Assembly (NCBI RefSeq): GCF_000143085.1
Contig: NC_014315.1
Span: 991,001 to 1,055,000 of the forward strand
From: Nitrosococcus watsonii C-113
GTDB taxonomy: Bacteria; Pseudomonadota; Gammaproteobacteria; Nitrosococcales; Nitrosococcaceae
Length of the DNA stretch: 64,000 nucleotides
Direction: 5' to 3'
Both the position numbers and the translations under genes were made by a program. This document shows, one piece after another, positions 17,942 to 25,715 of this stretch. A model generated the notes under the pieces. It did not search any database. It was given only the letters and a program-made list of their open reading frames with translations, and was not told the DNA's origin. Positions within the stretch are counted from its first letter, which is position 1. Each line of letters opens with the position of its first letter.

Positions 17942-18988
17942 ATGGGAAATAACCGCCGACAACGAGTATCTGACTGCCTTAATTCCCCGTTCCAGGTAAG
18001 GTATGAAAATGCGGCCCGCCTTCAAACCCTATTAAACGAGGAGGGTCTCTTGGCGGTTATTTCCTTTGGCCAAGAGCATGAGACCAAAGATGCGCGTTTA
18101 GTGACGGTGGAATTGCCGGAACTGGGTGGTAACTCTACCCTGGAAGTTTGGCATACTCCCTGCTCCCCGGAAACGGGCTATGTAGGAGAAATCCGGTATA
18201 GTCGGACCGATACGGTGTTATTTGGCTATATACAATTCGAAGTAAGCCGGGTTCCAGGGATGGAACAAGCTACTTATGACGCCTATCGTGCCATCTTGGC
18301 CTGCCAGCAACACCTAGGTTATCCTTACTTGTTGCGAACCTGGAACTATTTGTCGGATATTCACCGGGAGGAAGACGGACTAGAGCGCTACCGGGCCTTT
18401 TGCCTGGGACGGCACCGAATCCTAGAGACAACTCCGGATTTTGAGCGCCATCTAGTGGCAGCTACCGCCATGGGAACCCGTACCTCCCAAGTGCTGATCT
18501 ATTTCTTGGCGGCGCATGAACCCGGTTTTCGATTAGAAAATCCGCGCCAAGTGAGCGCCTTTCGCTACCCATCCCACTATGCTCCTCGTAGTCCTTCGTT
18601 TTCCCGCGCCACGTTAAAACCTTGGGGCGCTGAGGCCCATCTTTATATTTCCGGGACGGCTAGCATCGTTGGCCATGAAACCCGGCATGTAGACAACCCG
18701 CTAGCCCAGCTTGATGAAACGCTTAATAACTTGCAATCGCTGGCGGATAATGCGCGGCGTTTGCATGGATTAGCGATTCAATCGCTGGATGAATTGAGTT
18801 TGCTAAAGGTTTACTTACGTCAGGGTGTGGAGATGGCGCCCATTGTCCAATGTTTGCAGCGGCGCCTCGGTGGCAGAGTGCCAGCTTTGTTTCTCCAGGG
18901 GGATGTTTGTCGAAACGACTTATTGCTGGAAATTGAGGCCTTCCATGCGGGGATATTAGGAATTCCTGAAAAGGCGCTCGGGGGATAA
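17942..18988 (+). CDS. Chorismatase, FkbO/Hyg5/XanB2-like (348 aa)
   Basis: Matches the chorismatase family (once called pteridine-dependent dioxygenase): GEIRYSRTDTVLFG, a central LGYPYLLRTWNYLSDIH motif, YRAFCLGRH, ATAMGTR, ENPRQVSAFRYP, SPSFSRA and ISGTASIVGHETRH, in order. Family members hydrolyse chorismate to 3-hydroxybenzoate, 4-hydroxybenzoate or a dihydrodiol; XanB2 of Xanthomonas makes 3- and 4-HBA for pigment and ubiquinone. The frame is open from TTG 17906, overlapping the previous stop; ATG 17942 is preferred. It is probably co-transcribed with the aminotransferase. No aryl-polyene or xanthomonadin genes are visible, so supplying 4-HBA for ubiquinone in place of UbiC is one plausible role. 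Confidence 0.8.
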   Translation: MGNNRRQRVSDCLNSPFQVRYENAARLQTLLNEEGLLAVISFGQEHETKDARLVTVELPELGGNSTLEVWHTPCSPETGYVGEIRYSRTDTVLFGYIQFEVSRVPGMEQATYDAYRAILACQQHLGYPYLLRTWNYLSDIHREEDGLERYRAFCLGRHRILETTPDFERHLVAATAMGTRTSQVLIYFLAAHEPGFRLENPRQVSAFRYPSHYAPRSPSFSRATLKPWGAEAHLYISGTASIVGHETRHVDNPLAQLDETLNNLQSLADNARRLHGLAIQSLDELSLLKVYLRQGVEMAPIVQCLQRRLGGRVPALFLQGDVCRNDLLLEIEAFHAGILGIPEKALGG

Positions 18989-19028
18989 CGCTTACCTGAG
19001 CAGCGTCGCGTTTAATGTTCGCGACATT

Positions 19029-20159
19029 TTATTCTGTAAGTAATATCTCTAATAGGCGGCTGTAGATTCGGGAGAGTGTTTCCAGATCTGCCACAGCAAC
19101 GCATTCATTGACTTTGTGAATGGTGGCGTTGATGGGACCAACCTCCACGACCTGTGCTCCTGTGGGAGCGATAAACCTTCCATCCGAGGTGCCGCCAGTT
19201 GTGGAAAATTCCGCATCAAGTCCAGTGATGTCCCGTACCGCCTGAGAAACCGCTGCCATCAAATTCCCTGGCATGGTGCGGAAAGGCTTTCCAGAGAGGG
19301 TCCACTCTAATTCGTAGTTCAAACTTTGCTGGGATAATACTTCCTCCACCTGCTGTTGTAACTGTTGGTGGGTAACTTCCGTGGAATAGCGGAAATTAAA
19401 CAGAACTTCCACCTCCCCTGGAATGACATTAGTCGCTCCTGTTCCCCCTTGAATATTTGAGATTTGAAAGGTAGTGGGAGGAAAATCCTCATTGCCCTGA
19501 TCCCATGTTCGAGCACATAGCGTGACTAATGCCGGTGCTAGGCCATGTATGGGGTTGTCGGCCAGGTGAGGGTAAGCCACATGCCCTTGAATGCCACGTA
19601 CAATTAGACGGCCACCCAGCGAACCTCGGCGGCCATTTTTAATCATATCTCCAAGTTGCTTCTGGCTAGTAGGTTCTCCCACCAGGCAGTAGTCGATTTT
19701 CTCACCTCGAGCTTGCAGGGTTTCCATTACTTTGACAGTCCCATCGATTGCCGGTCCTTCTTCATCACTGGTGAGTAGGAAAGCGATTGAGCCGGCGTGT
19801 TCTGAATGGGCGTTAATAAAGCGTTCGCAGGCAGTCACCATGGCAGCAAGGCTGCCTTTCATATCAGCTGCGCCACGGCCGTAAAGCAGGCCATTACGAA
19901 TCTCAGGCGTAAAGGGATTAGTCAGCCATTGGTCGGGTGGTCCCGGGGGGACCACATCGGTATGGCCCGCGAAAACAAAGAGCGGTGGTTTTTGGCCTCG
20001 CCGCAGCCAGATATTATCTACTTCTCCAAAATTCATCCGTTCACCCTGGAAACCAAGGGCCGTGAGACGTTGAGCCAGCAGCGTTTGGCAGCCGGCATCA
20101 TGGGGGGTGATCGAGGTGCAAGCGATCAGCTCTTTTGCTAATGCTAGGGTAGCAGACAT
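19029..20159 (-). CDS. dapE: Succinyl-diaminopimelate desuccinylase
   Basis: Zn-dependent M20 hydrolase that removes succinate from N-succinyl-LL-diaminopimelate, giving LL-DAP for lysine and peptidoglycan. Metal motifs are visible: [21 protein letters not shown], the DEEGPA pair, LVGEPTS and a C-terminal [10 protein letters not shown]. About 376 aa, the usual size. ATG at 20159 ([12 protein letters not shown]) is preferred over the longer frame to 20180, matching family N-termini. It is the last gene of the minus-strand set dapC-dapD-dapE, 39 nt after dapD. Confidence 0.95.
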   Translation of the reverse strand: MSATLALAKELIACTSITPHDAGCQTLLAQRLTALGFQGERMNFGEVDNIWLRRGQKPPLFVFAGHTDVVPPGPPDQWLTNPFTPEIRNGLLYGRGAADMKGSLAAMVTACERFINAHSEHAGSIAFLLTSDEEGPAIDGTVKVMETLQARGEKIDYCLVGEPTSQKQLGDMIKNGRRGSLGGRLIVRGIQGHVAYPHLADNPIHGLAPALVTLCARTWDQGNEDFPPTTFQISNIQGGTGATNVIPGEVEVLFNFRYSTEVTHQQLQQQVEEVLSQQSLNYELEWTLSGKPFRTMPGNLMAAVSQAVRDITGLDAEFSTTGGTSDGRFIAPTGAQVVEVGPINATIHKVNECVAVADLETLSRIYSRLLEILLTE

Positions 20160-20198
20160 GAAGTTTCCGTAGTTGCCCAAGGGGAATGTCTTGGAAAT

Positions 20199-21020
20199 TT
20201 ATATATTCCGTAGAAGCTCATTGATCCCGACCTTGCTACGGGTTTTTTCGTCGACCTGTTTGACGATAACAGCGCAATAAAGGCTGTATTTACCGTCTTG
20301 AGAAGGTAGATTGCCGGGTACAACCACTGAGCCGGCGGGGACACGACCGTAGCTGATGGTATCCGTTTCCCGATCATAAATTCGGGTACTCTGGCCAATA
20401 AATACGCCCATGGAAATTACTGATCCTTCTTCTACGATGACCCCTTCCACAATTTCAGAGCGGGCGCCAACAAAGCAATTATTTTCGATAATGGTGGGTT
20501 TGGCTTGTAGGGGCTCTAATACCCCGCCAATACCCACGCCTCCGGAAAGATGGACATTTTTTCCAATTTGGGCACAGGAACCCACAGTGGCCCAAGTATC
20601 CACCATGGTTCCCTGATCTACATAGGCGCCAATATTGACATAGGAGGGCATGAGTACGACGCTGGGTGCAATAAAAGCTCCTTTGCGCACGGAAGCTGGG
20701 GGTACGACGCGAACTTCATCCTGGCGGAAGTCCCGTGAGCTGTAATCAGCATACTTGGAGGGAACTTTATCAAAATAGTTGGTATAGCCCCCTTTCATAA
20801 AAACATTATCCGATAGCCGGAACGAGAGGAGAACGGCTTTTTTAAGCCACTCATTGACTATCCACTCACCCTTTTGTTTTTCCGCCACCCGGGCCTTGCC
20901 CGTATCAAGCAGGTATAGTGCTTCTTCCACCGCATCCTTGACCAGGGTCTCTGCTTTGCGAGGGCTAATTTCAGCGCGGCGCTCAAAAGCTTCTTCAATA
21001 ATTGCTTGAGAATCATTCAT
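20199..21020 (-). CDS. dapD: Tetrahydrodipicolinate N-succinyltransferase
   Basis: Left-handed beta-helix acyltransferase using succinyl-CoA on tetrahydrodipicolinate. Recognised by its helical N-terminal domain, then hexapeptide repeats ([22 protein letters not shown]-like run, [17 protein letters not shown]) and the conserved [15 protein letters not shown] segment. 273 aa, the E. coli DapD length. Starts at ATG 21020. It lies between dapC and dapE in one direction, so three consecutive steps of the succinylase branch of lysine synthesis are in one operon. Confidence 0.96.
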   Translation of the reverse strand: MNDSQAIIEEAFERRAEISPRKAETLVKDAVEEALYLLDTGKARVAEKQKGEWIVNEWLKKAVLLSFRLSDNVFMKGGYTNYFDKVPSKYADYSSRDFRQDEVRVVPPASVRKGAFIAPSVVLMPSYVNIGAYVDQGTMVDTWATVGSCAQIGKNVHLSGGVGIGGVLEPLQAKPTIIENNCFVGARSEIVEGVIVEEGSVISMGVFIGQSTRIYDRETDTISYGRVPAGSVVVPGNLPSQDGKYSLYCAVIVKQVDEKTRSKVGINELLRNI

Positions 21021-21043
21021 TACGTTACTCCATTAGTATAATT

Positions 21044-22243
21044 TTACAGGGCATTTACAAAATTTTTGATCCGCCACGCGGCTTCAACACATTCCTCTAG
21101 GGGCGCGACGAGAGCCAAGCGGATTCGCTGCTCTCCGGGGTTGGTGCCGTGGGCTTCCCGGGCGAGAAAACGTCCGGGAAGAGTCAAAACATTTTCTCGC
21201 TGATATAGCTGCTGGGCAAAATCAGTGTCGGGAATTGGGGTCTCCGGCCATAAATAAAAACTTGCCTTGGGTAGCGAGCAGGAAATTTCAGAGCCTAGGA
21301 TTTCGAGAACTGCAGCGAATTTTTCTCGGTAGCGGTGGCGATTTTCTATCACATGGCGCTCATCATTCCAGGCAGCTATGCTAGCGGCTTGCGTTGCGGG
21401 GGGCATAGCGCAGCCATGATAGGTGCGGTAGCGCAAGAATTGTTCGATGAGGTGAGCATCGCCAGCGACAAAACCGGAGCGTAGTCCAGGTCCATTAGAG
21501 CGCTTGGAGAGGCTGTGAAATACTAAGCAGCGGCGAAAATCATCTAAGCCAGTGTGGATGGCGGCTTGCAATAGACCCGGTGGAGGATCGCTTTCATCTA
21601 AGTATATTTCGGAATAGCACTCATCCGCAGCGATAATAAAATCAAAACGCTGGGCCAGCTCAATAAGGGCGGCGAGTGTTTCCAGATCTAAGACCGCGCC
21701 GGTGGGGTTGCCAGGAGAGCAGAGATAAAGCAGTTGGCAGCGTTGCCACACCTGTTTAGGTATGGCCCGATAATCAGGGATAAAATAATTGTCAGCGGTA
21801 CAGTTAACATAATAGGGTTGAGCGCCGGCCAGCAAGGCAGCTCCCTCGTAGATTTGATAAAAGGGATTGGGCATGACTACCAAGGGATCCTGGTTAGAAT
21901 CGATTACGCAGTGAGCAATGGCGAATAGGGCTTCGCGGGTTCCATTGACAGGGAGGATATGGTGTTCAGGATCAGCTGCTCCGGCAGGCAAATGAAATCG
22001 TTGTGTTAACCAGGTGGCGATGGCTTCTCGAAGGCCCGCCATGCCTCGGGTAGTGGGATAGGTGGCCAGGCCATGCAAATGACTGACGAGTGTTTCGACG
22101 ATAAAGCTGGGCGTAGCGTGCTTGGGCTCTCCGATAGAAAGCGCAAGGGGAGGCTTTGAAGGTGGTGGAGTGGTTTCCCTTATCAGCTGGGCCAGGCGCT
22201 GAAAGGGATAAGGCTGAAGCCGGTTGAGATTAGGATTTGTCAT
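21044..22243 (-). CDS. dapC: Succinyldiaminopimelate transaminase
   Basis: Class I/II PLP aminotransferase acting between DapD and DapE. Signatures: LSIGEPKHATP near the N-terminus, NGTREALFAIAHCV, NPFYQIYEGAALLAG, LCSPGNPTGAVL, and the PLP lysine in HSLSKRSNGPGLRSGF. The family name (DapC, proteobacterial type) fits the neighbours dapD and dapE, 23 nt downstream. First gene of the lysine operon; the DUF815 ATPase gene upstream on the same strand may also be part of it (72-nt gap). Confidence 0.92.
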   Translation of the reverse strand: MTNPNLNRLQPYPFQRLAQLIRETTPPPSKPPLALSIGEPKHATPSFIVETLVSHLHGLATYPTTRGMAGLREAIATWLTQRFHLPAGAADPEHHILPVNGTREALFAIAHCVIDSNQDPLVVMPNPFYQIYEGAALLAGAQPYYVNCTADNYFIPDYRAIPKQVWQRCQLLYLCSPGNPTGAVLDLETLAALIELAQRFDFIIAADECYSEIYLDESDPPPGLLQAAIHTGLDDFRRCLVFHSLSKRSNGPGLRSGFVAGDAHLIEQFLRYRTYHGCAMPPATQAASIAAWNDERHVIENRHRYREKFAAVLEILGSEISCSLPKASFYLWPETPIPDTDFAQQLYQRENVLTLPGRFLAREAHGTNPGEQRIRLALVAPLEECVEAAWRIKNFVNAL

Positions 22244-22315
22244 AGGGAGGATTCTACTTTGAGCACCTTAGTATAGGCGATTGTAGCTAATCTCCCAAAC
22301 CTTGGGGGAGAGAAC

Positions 22316-23200
22316 TTAAGGAGCATTGCTGAGTTTGTGACGGCCCGCGAAATCACGGGCAAATTGCCATGCGGTACGGCCGCTACGGGAACCTCTTAGC
22401 AGAGCCCATTGGAGGGCCGCTTCGGTGGCCTGTTCCCTTAATTCAGGGGTGATGCCATAATAATCGAGCCAGGCGCTGGCGATCTCGATATAGCCCTGCT
22501 GATTAAAAGGATAGAAGGATAACCAGAGACCAAAACGATCAGAAAGCGCAATCTTCTCCTCCGTTGCTTCGTTGGGGTGAATTTCTCCTTTTACTAACTG
22601 GCTTTGTTGATTTTCCTCTATGTACTCAGGCAATAAGTGGCGGCGATTAGAGGTGGCATAGACTAGGATATTTTCTGGCGCAGCGCTAACAGAACCATCG
22701 AGTACGACCTTAAGTGCCTTGTAGCTAGGATCATTAGCGTCAAAAGAGAGGTCATCGCAGAATAAAATAAAGCGTTCTGGGCGATGGGAAGTAAGCGCGA
22801 CAATGTCAGGCAGGTTTAGTAATTCGTGCCGATCAACTTCGATAAGACGTAAGCCTTGATTAGCAAAAGTGTTGAGGAGTGCTTTAATAAGCGAGGATTT
22901 ACCTGTACCCCGGGCGCCCCAGAGAAGGATGTTATTGGCTGGTAAGCCAGAGAGAAATTGGGCGGTATTCTGAACGATTTGCCGCTTTTGCACTTCAATG
23001 CCACGGAGCTCGCTCAACTGGATGTTATGGGCATGGGGGACCGCTTCTAAGTAGCCCGGACCCCGCGCGTGGATGCGGCGCCAACGGAAGGCAACCGACC
23101 GCTCCCACTCGGGCTCTGATGCCTGAGCCGGCAGCAAATTTTCAAGGCGTTCCAGAAGCTCTGATGCTTGTTCAATGAGCTGTTCAACAGATGTTTTCAT
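22316..23200 (-). CDS. DUF815 family AAA+ ATP-binding protein (294 aa)
   Basis: P-loop ATPase of the DUF815 family: Walker A in LLWGARGTGKSSLIKAL, Walker B-like RFILFCDDLSF, sensor-1 type LVYATSNRRHLLP and a final Arg-rich SGRTAWQFARDF. The N-terminal part is helical with a WRRIHARGPGYLE motif. ATG 23200 (MKTSVEQL) is taken as the start, as the 15 extra residues to 23245 look like non-coding. Function unknown; the family is conserved in proteobacteria. Same strand as and 72 nt upstream of dapC. Confidence 0.85.
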   Translation of the reverse strand: MKTSVEQLIEQASELLERLENLLPAQASEPEWERSVAFRWRRIHARGPGYLEAVPHAHNIQLSELRGIEVQKRQIVQNTAQFLSGLPANNILLWGARGTGKSSLIKALLNTFANQGLRLIEVDRHELLNLPDIVALTSHRPERFILFCDDLSFDANDPSYKALKVVLDGSVSAAPENILVYATSNRRHLLPEYIEENQQSQLVKGEIHPNEATEEKIALSDRFGLWLSFYPFNQQGYIEIASAWLDYYGITPELREQATEAALQWALLRGSRSGRTAWQFARDFAGRHKLSNAP

Positions 23201-23472
23201 GGGAATTCTCCATAGAGGGTGAACGTGTTCCCCTAGTGAGGTCACAAAGTGAAACGGCGCGTCGAGCGAGAGGACTCAGATGACTTGCATTTCGATGAAT
23301 TCGCACCATAATTTTCTCGCTCTCGGAGCCTGGGGTGGGGAACGCTCGAGTAACCCCTTTGTTGAGGACTGCCGGGAAACGCAAATTCTTCAGTATGTTG
23401 CCTTTAGATAAAGGATGTAATTATTAATTTAGTTTTTTTGCTTAACACAGTTTTTCCGTATCTACTTATAGC
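23201..23472. other. Divergent intergenic region before the tRNA-fMet operon
   Basis: No gene supported. It contains an inverted repeat GAGCGAGA (23264-23271) / TCTCGCTC (23315-23322) separated by 43 nt, and an A/T-rich tract at 23418-23460 just ahead of the tRNA promoter that may act as an UP element. Confidence 0.35.
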
Positions 23473-23501
23473 TTGAAAGCGCTTTCTCTATTAGATATCA
23501 T
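23473..23501 (+). promoter_or_regulatory. Sigma-70 type promoter of the tRNA-fMet / rimP-nusA-infB operon
   Basis: TTGAAA (23473-23478), 17-nt spacer, TATCAT (23496-23501), predicted start near 23508, 16 nt before the mature tRNA. A run of A/T lies upstream. Good spacing and position; single mismatches from consensus in each box. It should drive the tRNA and, by read-through, the downstream operon. Confidence 0.6.
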
Positions 23502-23523
23502 ATAGAAACATCGAGGTTACAGA

Positions 23524-23600
23524 TGCGGGGTGGAGCAGTCTGGCAGCTCGTCGGGCTCATAACCCGAAGGTCGCAGGTTCAAATCCTGCCCCCGCTACCA
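23524..23600 (+). tRNA. metY: Initiator tRNA-fMet (CAT)
   Basis: 77 nt with encoded CCA. Anticodon CAT at 23558-23560. The anticodon stem has the three G:C pairs (GGG/CCC) typical of initiators, and base 1 (T) cannot pair with base 72 (T), preserving the mismatch that E. coli initiators have as C1:A72. The T-loop reads GGTTCAAATCC. Its position directly before rimP-nusA-infB matches E. coli metY. Confidence 0.95.
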
Positions 23601-23614
23601 AGTTTTAAACGATA

Positions 23615-23634
23615 AACCCCGAAATCGGGGTTTT
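23615..23634 (+). terminator. Intrinsic terminator after tRNA-fMet
   Basis: AACCCCG-AAAT-CGGGGTT followed by TTG: a 7-bp stem closing on a short T run, 14 nt after the tRNA CCA end. It would end most tRNA transcripts, with some read-through into rimP. Confidence 0.65.
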
Positions 23635-23681
23635 GTCGTATACAGGGCTCGCTAACCTTGGAGGATGTTGTTATTAAAATT

Positions 23682-23701
23682 GGGCCATTGGCCCTTTTTT
23701 T
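23682..23701 (+). terminator. Second hairpin with T-run, directly before rimP
   Basis: GGGCC-ATT-GGCCC followed by seven T, ending 12 nt before the rimP ATG at 23714. This is a well-formed intrinsic terminator in the leader of an essential operon, so it must be partial or regulated. No Shine-Dalgarno is visible between it and the rimP start. Confidence 0.65.
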
Positions 23702-23713
23702 ATTTCTGTCAGT

Positions 23714-24169
23714 ATGTGGGGCGATAAACGAATTAGCAAGTTGGTGGGACCGGTCGTGGCCGCTCTTGGCTATGAATTGGTAGGTGTAGAACGCTTATCA
23801 TCGGTAGGTAAAGGGGTTCTTTTGCGTATATATATCGATGCACCATCTGGGGTAACGGTCAACGACTGTGAGCGAACAAGCCATCAAATTAGTGCCCTGC
23901 TAGATGTAGAGGAGCCAATGGCGTCAGCGTATACCCTGGAAATTTCTTCCCCTGGACTGGATAGGCCATTGTTTACGGAAGAGCATTTCAAGCGTTTTAC
24001 AGGAGTGGAGGCATCCATCACTCTGAGCGAACCGCTAAACGGGCGCCGCGAATTTAAAGGCTTACTGCAGGGGATTCGTGGTGATCGCGTGGTTATTTTA
24101 GTGGCTGGAGAAGAGTTTGAATTGCCGCTAGAAGGCATTAAAAAAGCGCGATTAATACCAGAATATTGA
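23714..24169 (+). CDS. rimP: Ribosome maturation factor RimP
   Basis: Cytoplasmic factor for 30S subunit maturation. 151 aa, with the N-terminal KLVGPVVAALGYELVGVE region, the central DAPSGVTVNDCERTSHQIS and LEISSPGLDRPL motifs typical of RimP, and a C-terminal Sm-like barrel. Starts at ATG 23714 without an obvious SD, 12 nt after a terminator-like hairpin, which suggests controlled expression. First protein gene of the operon; nusA follows after 25 nt. Confidence 0.95.
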   Translation: MWGDKRISKLVGPVVAALGYELVGVERLSSVGKGVLLRIYIDAPSGVTVNDCERTSHQISALLDVEEPMASAYTLEISSPGLDRPLFTEEHFKRFTGVEASITLSEPLNGRREFKGLLQGIRGDRVVILVAGEEFELPLEGIKKARLIPEY

Positions 24170-24194
24170 GGATGTATCTGGCTTGAGGGCGGCA

Positions 24195-25715
24195 ATGAAC
24201 AAAGAAATTCTGATGGTAGTAGACGCTGTTTCTAATGAAAAAGGCGTCAACAAGGAAGTCATCTTCCAAGCAATTGAGGCGGCTTTGGCGATGGCCACTC
24301 GCAAGCGCTATCAAGAAGATATTGCAGTGCAAGTTGTTATTGATCGGACCACGGGAGATTACCAATCCTTTCGGTCGTGGGAAGTTATTGAGGATGAGGC
24401 GGAATTAGAAGCGCCAGAGCGCCAGATGTGTTTAAGCGAAGCGTGCAAACGGGACTCTAGCGCCGAAGTGGGGGGGGTTGTGAAAGAGCCCATGGAATCG
24501 ATAGCATTTGGGCGTATTGCTGCCCAAACCGCTAAACAAGTGATCGTTCAAAAGGTGCGGGAGGCGGAACGGGCTAAGGTTGCCGCAGCTTACCAGGGCC
24601 GGGTTAAAGAGATGGTCATGGGGGTAGTTAAACGCATGGATCGTGGCAACATTATTCTGGATCTGGGAGACAATGCCGAGGGTATTATTCCTCAAGAAGA
24701 GATGATACCCCGTGAGGCAGTCCGGCCAGGAGATCGATTGCGAGGTTACCTTAAGGAAGTACGAGCTGAAGGGCGAGGACCCCAACTAGTTATTAGCAGG
24801 ACTGCCCCGGAGCTTCTCATTGAATTGTTCAAGTTAGAGGTTCCTGAAATCAACGAGAACCGTATTGAAGTCAAGGGTGCTGCTCGGGATCCAGGTCTTC
24901 GGGCTAAAATTGCCGTAAAAACTAATGAGACTCGTATTGACCCGGTAGGAGCCTGCGTAGGCATGCGGGGTTCTAGAGTTCAAGCCGTGTCGAATGAGCT
25001 TGCTGGTGAGCGGGTGGATATTGTGCTTTGGGACGAAGATCCGGCGCGTTTTGTAATTAATGCCATGGCGCCAGCGGAAGCCGTCTCTATCGTGGTTGAT
25101 GAGGAACGCCATAGCATGGACGTTGCTGTGGCTGAGGGGAATCTCTCTCAAGCCATTGGCCGTGGAGGGCAAAACATACGTTTGGCTAGCCAGCTGACCG
25201 GCTGGGAGTTGAATGTAATGACAGAACAAGAAGCAGAAGAAAAAGGTGAAAGTGAGGCAAAATCGCTTCAGCAAATGTTTATGGAACAGTTAGATGTGGA
25301 TGAGGAAGTGGCAGCTATTCTAGTACATGAAGGTTTTTCTAGTATTGAAGAAATGGCCTATGTGCCAGAACAAGAGATTCTTGCTATAGAGGAGTTTGAC
25401 TCCCAGATCGTTCAGGAACTACGCAATCGAGCTCGTGATGTTCTTCTTACGCGAGCAATCGCTAATGAAGAGACTATTGAAACCGTACAGCTAGACCAGG
25501 AATTATTGGACATGGAAGAGGTTGACCATGGATTAGCCTCTGCACTGGCCAGCAAGGGTATTACAACCAAAGAAAACTTGGCGGAACAGGCAGTGGATGA
25601 ACTCATGGAGATTGAGGGAATGAAGAGGGAGAAAGCTGCTCGCCTCATTATGGCGGCACGAGAATCTTGGTTTGCTGACGAGGAGCAGAGTGATGAAACG
25701 GAGGAGCGGCAATGA
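24195..25715 (+). CDS. nusA: Transcription termination/antitermination factor NusA
   Basis: Binds RNA polymerase and controls pausing, termination and antitermination. N-terminal domain from [18 protein letters not shown]1 domain (about 130-200: [17 protein letters not shown]), two KH domains (GVGMRG-type loop seen as [10 protein letters not shown] and [12 protein letters not shown]) and two C-terminal acidic repeats (about 365-420 and 440-490). 506 aa from ATG 24195, chosen over TTG 24183 because family members begin MNKEI. Its stop overlaps the infB start by ATGA. In E. coli NusA feeds back on this operon's leader. Confidence 0.97.
   Translation: MNKEILMVVDAVSNEKGVNKEVIFQAIEAALAMATRKRYQEDIAVQVVIDRTTGDYQSFRSWEVIEDEAELEAPERQMCLSEACKRDSSAEVGGVVKEPMESIAFGRIAAQTAKQVIVQKVREAERAKVAAAYQGRVKEMVMGVVKRMDRGNIILDLGDNAEGIIPQEEMIPREAVRPGDRLRGYLKEVRAEGRGPQLVISRTAPELLIELFKLEVPEINENRIEVKGAARDPGLRAKIAVKTNETRIDPVGACVGMRGSRVQAVSNELAGERVDIVLWDEDPARFVINAMAPAEAVSIVVDEERHSMDVAVAEGNLSQAIGRGGQNIRLASQLTGWELNVMTEQEAEEKGESEAKSLQQMFMEQLDVDEEVAAILVHEGFSSIEEMAYVPEQEILAIEEFDSQIVQELRNRARDVLLTRAIANEETIETVQLDQELLDMEEVDHGLASALASKGITTKENLAEQAVDELMEIEGMKREKAARLIMAARESWFADEEQSDETEERQ

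Noticed and set aside
23184-23384. 66-residue minus-strand ORF upstream of the DUF815 gene
   Set aside because: It overlaps the DUF815 start in another frame and shows no family features; the region is better explained as promoter DNA.
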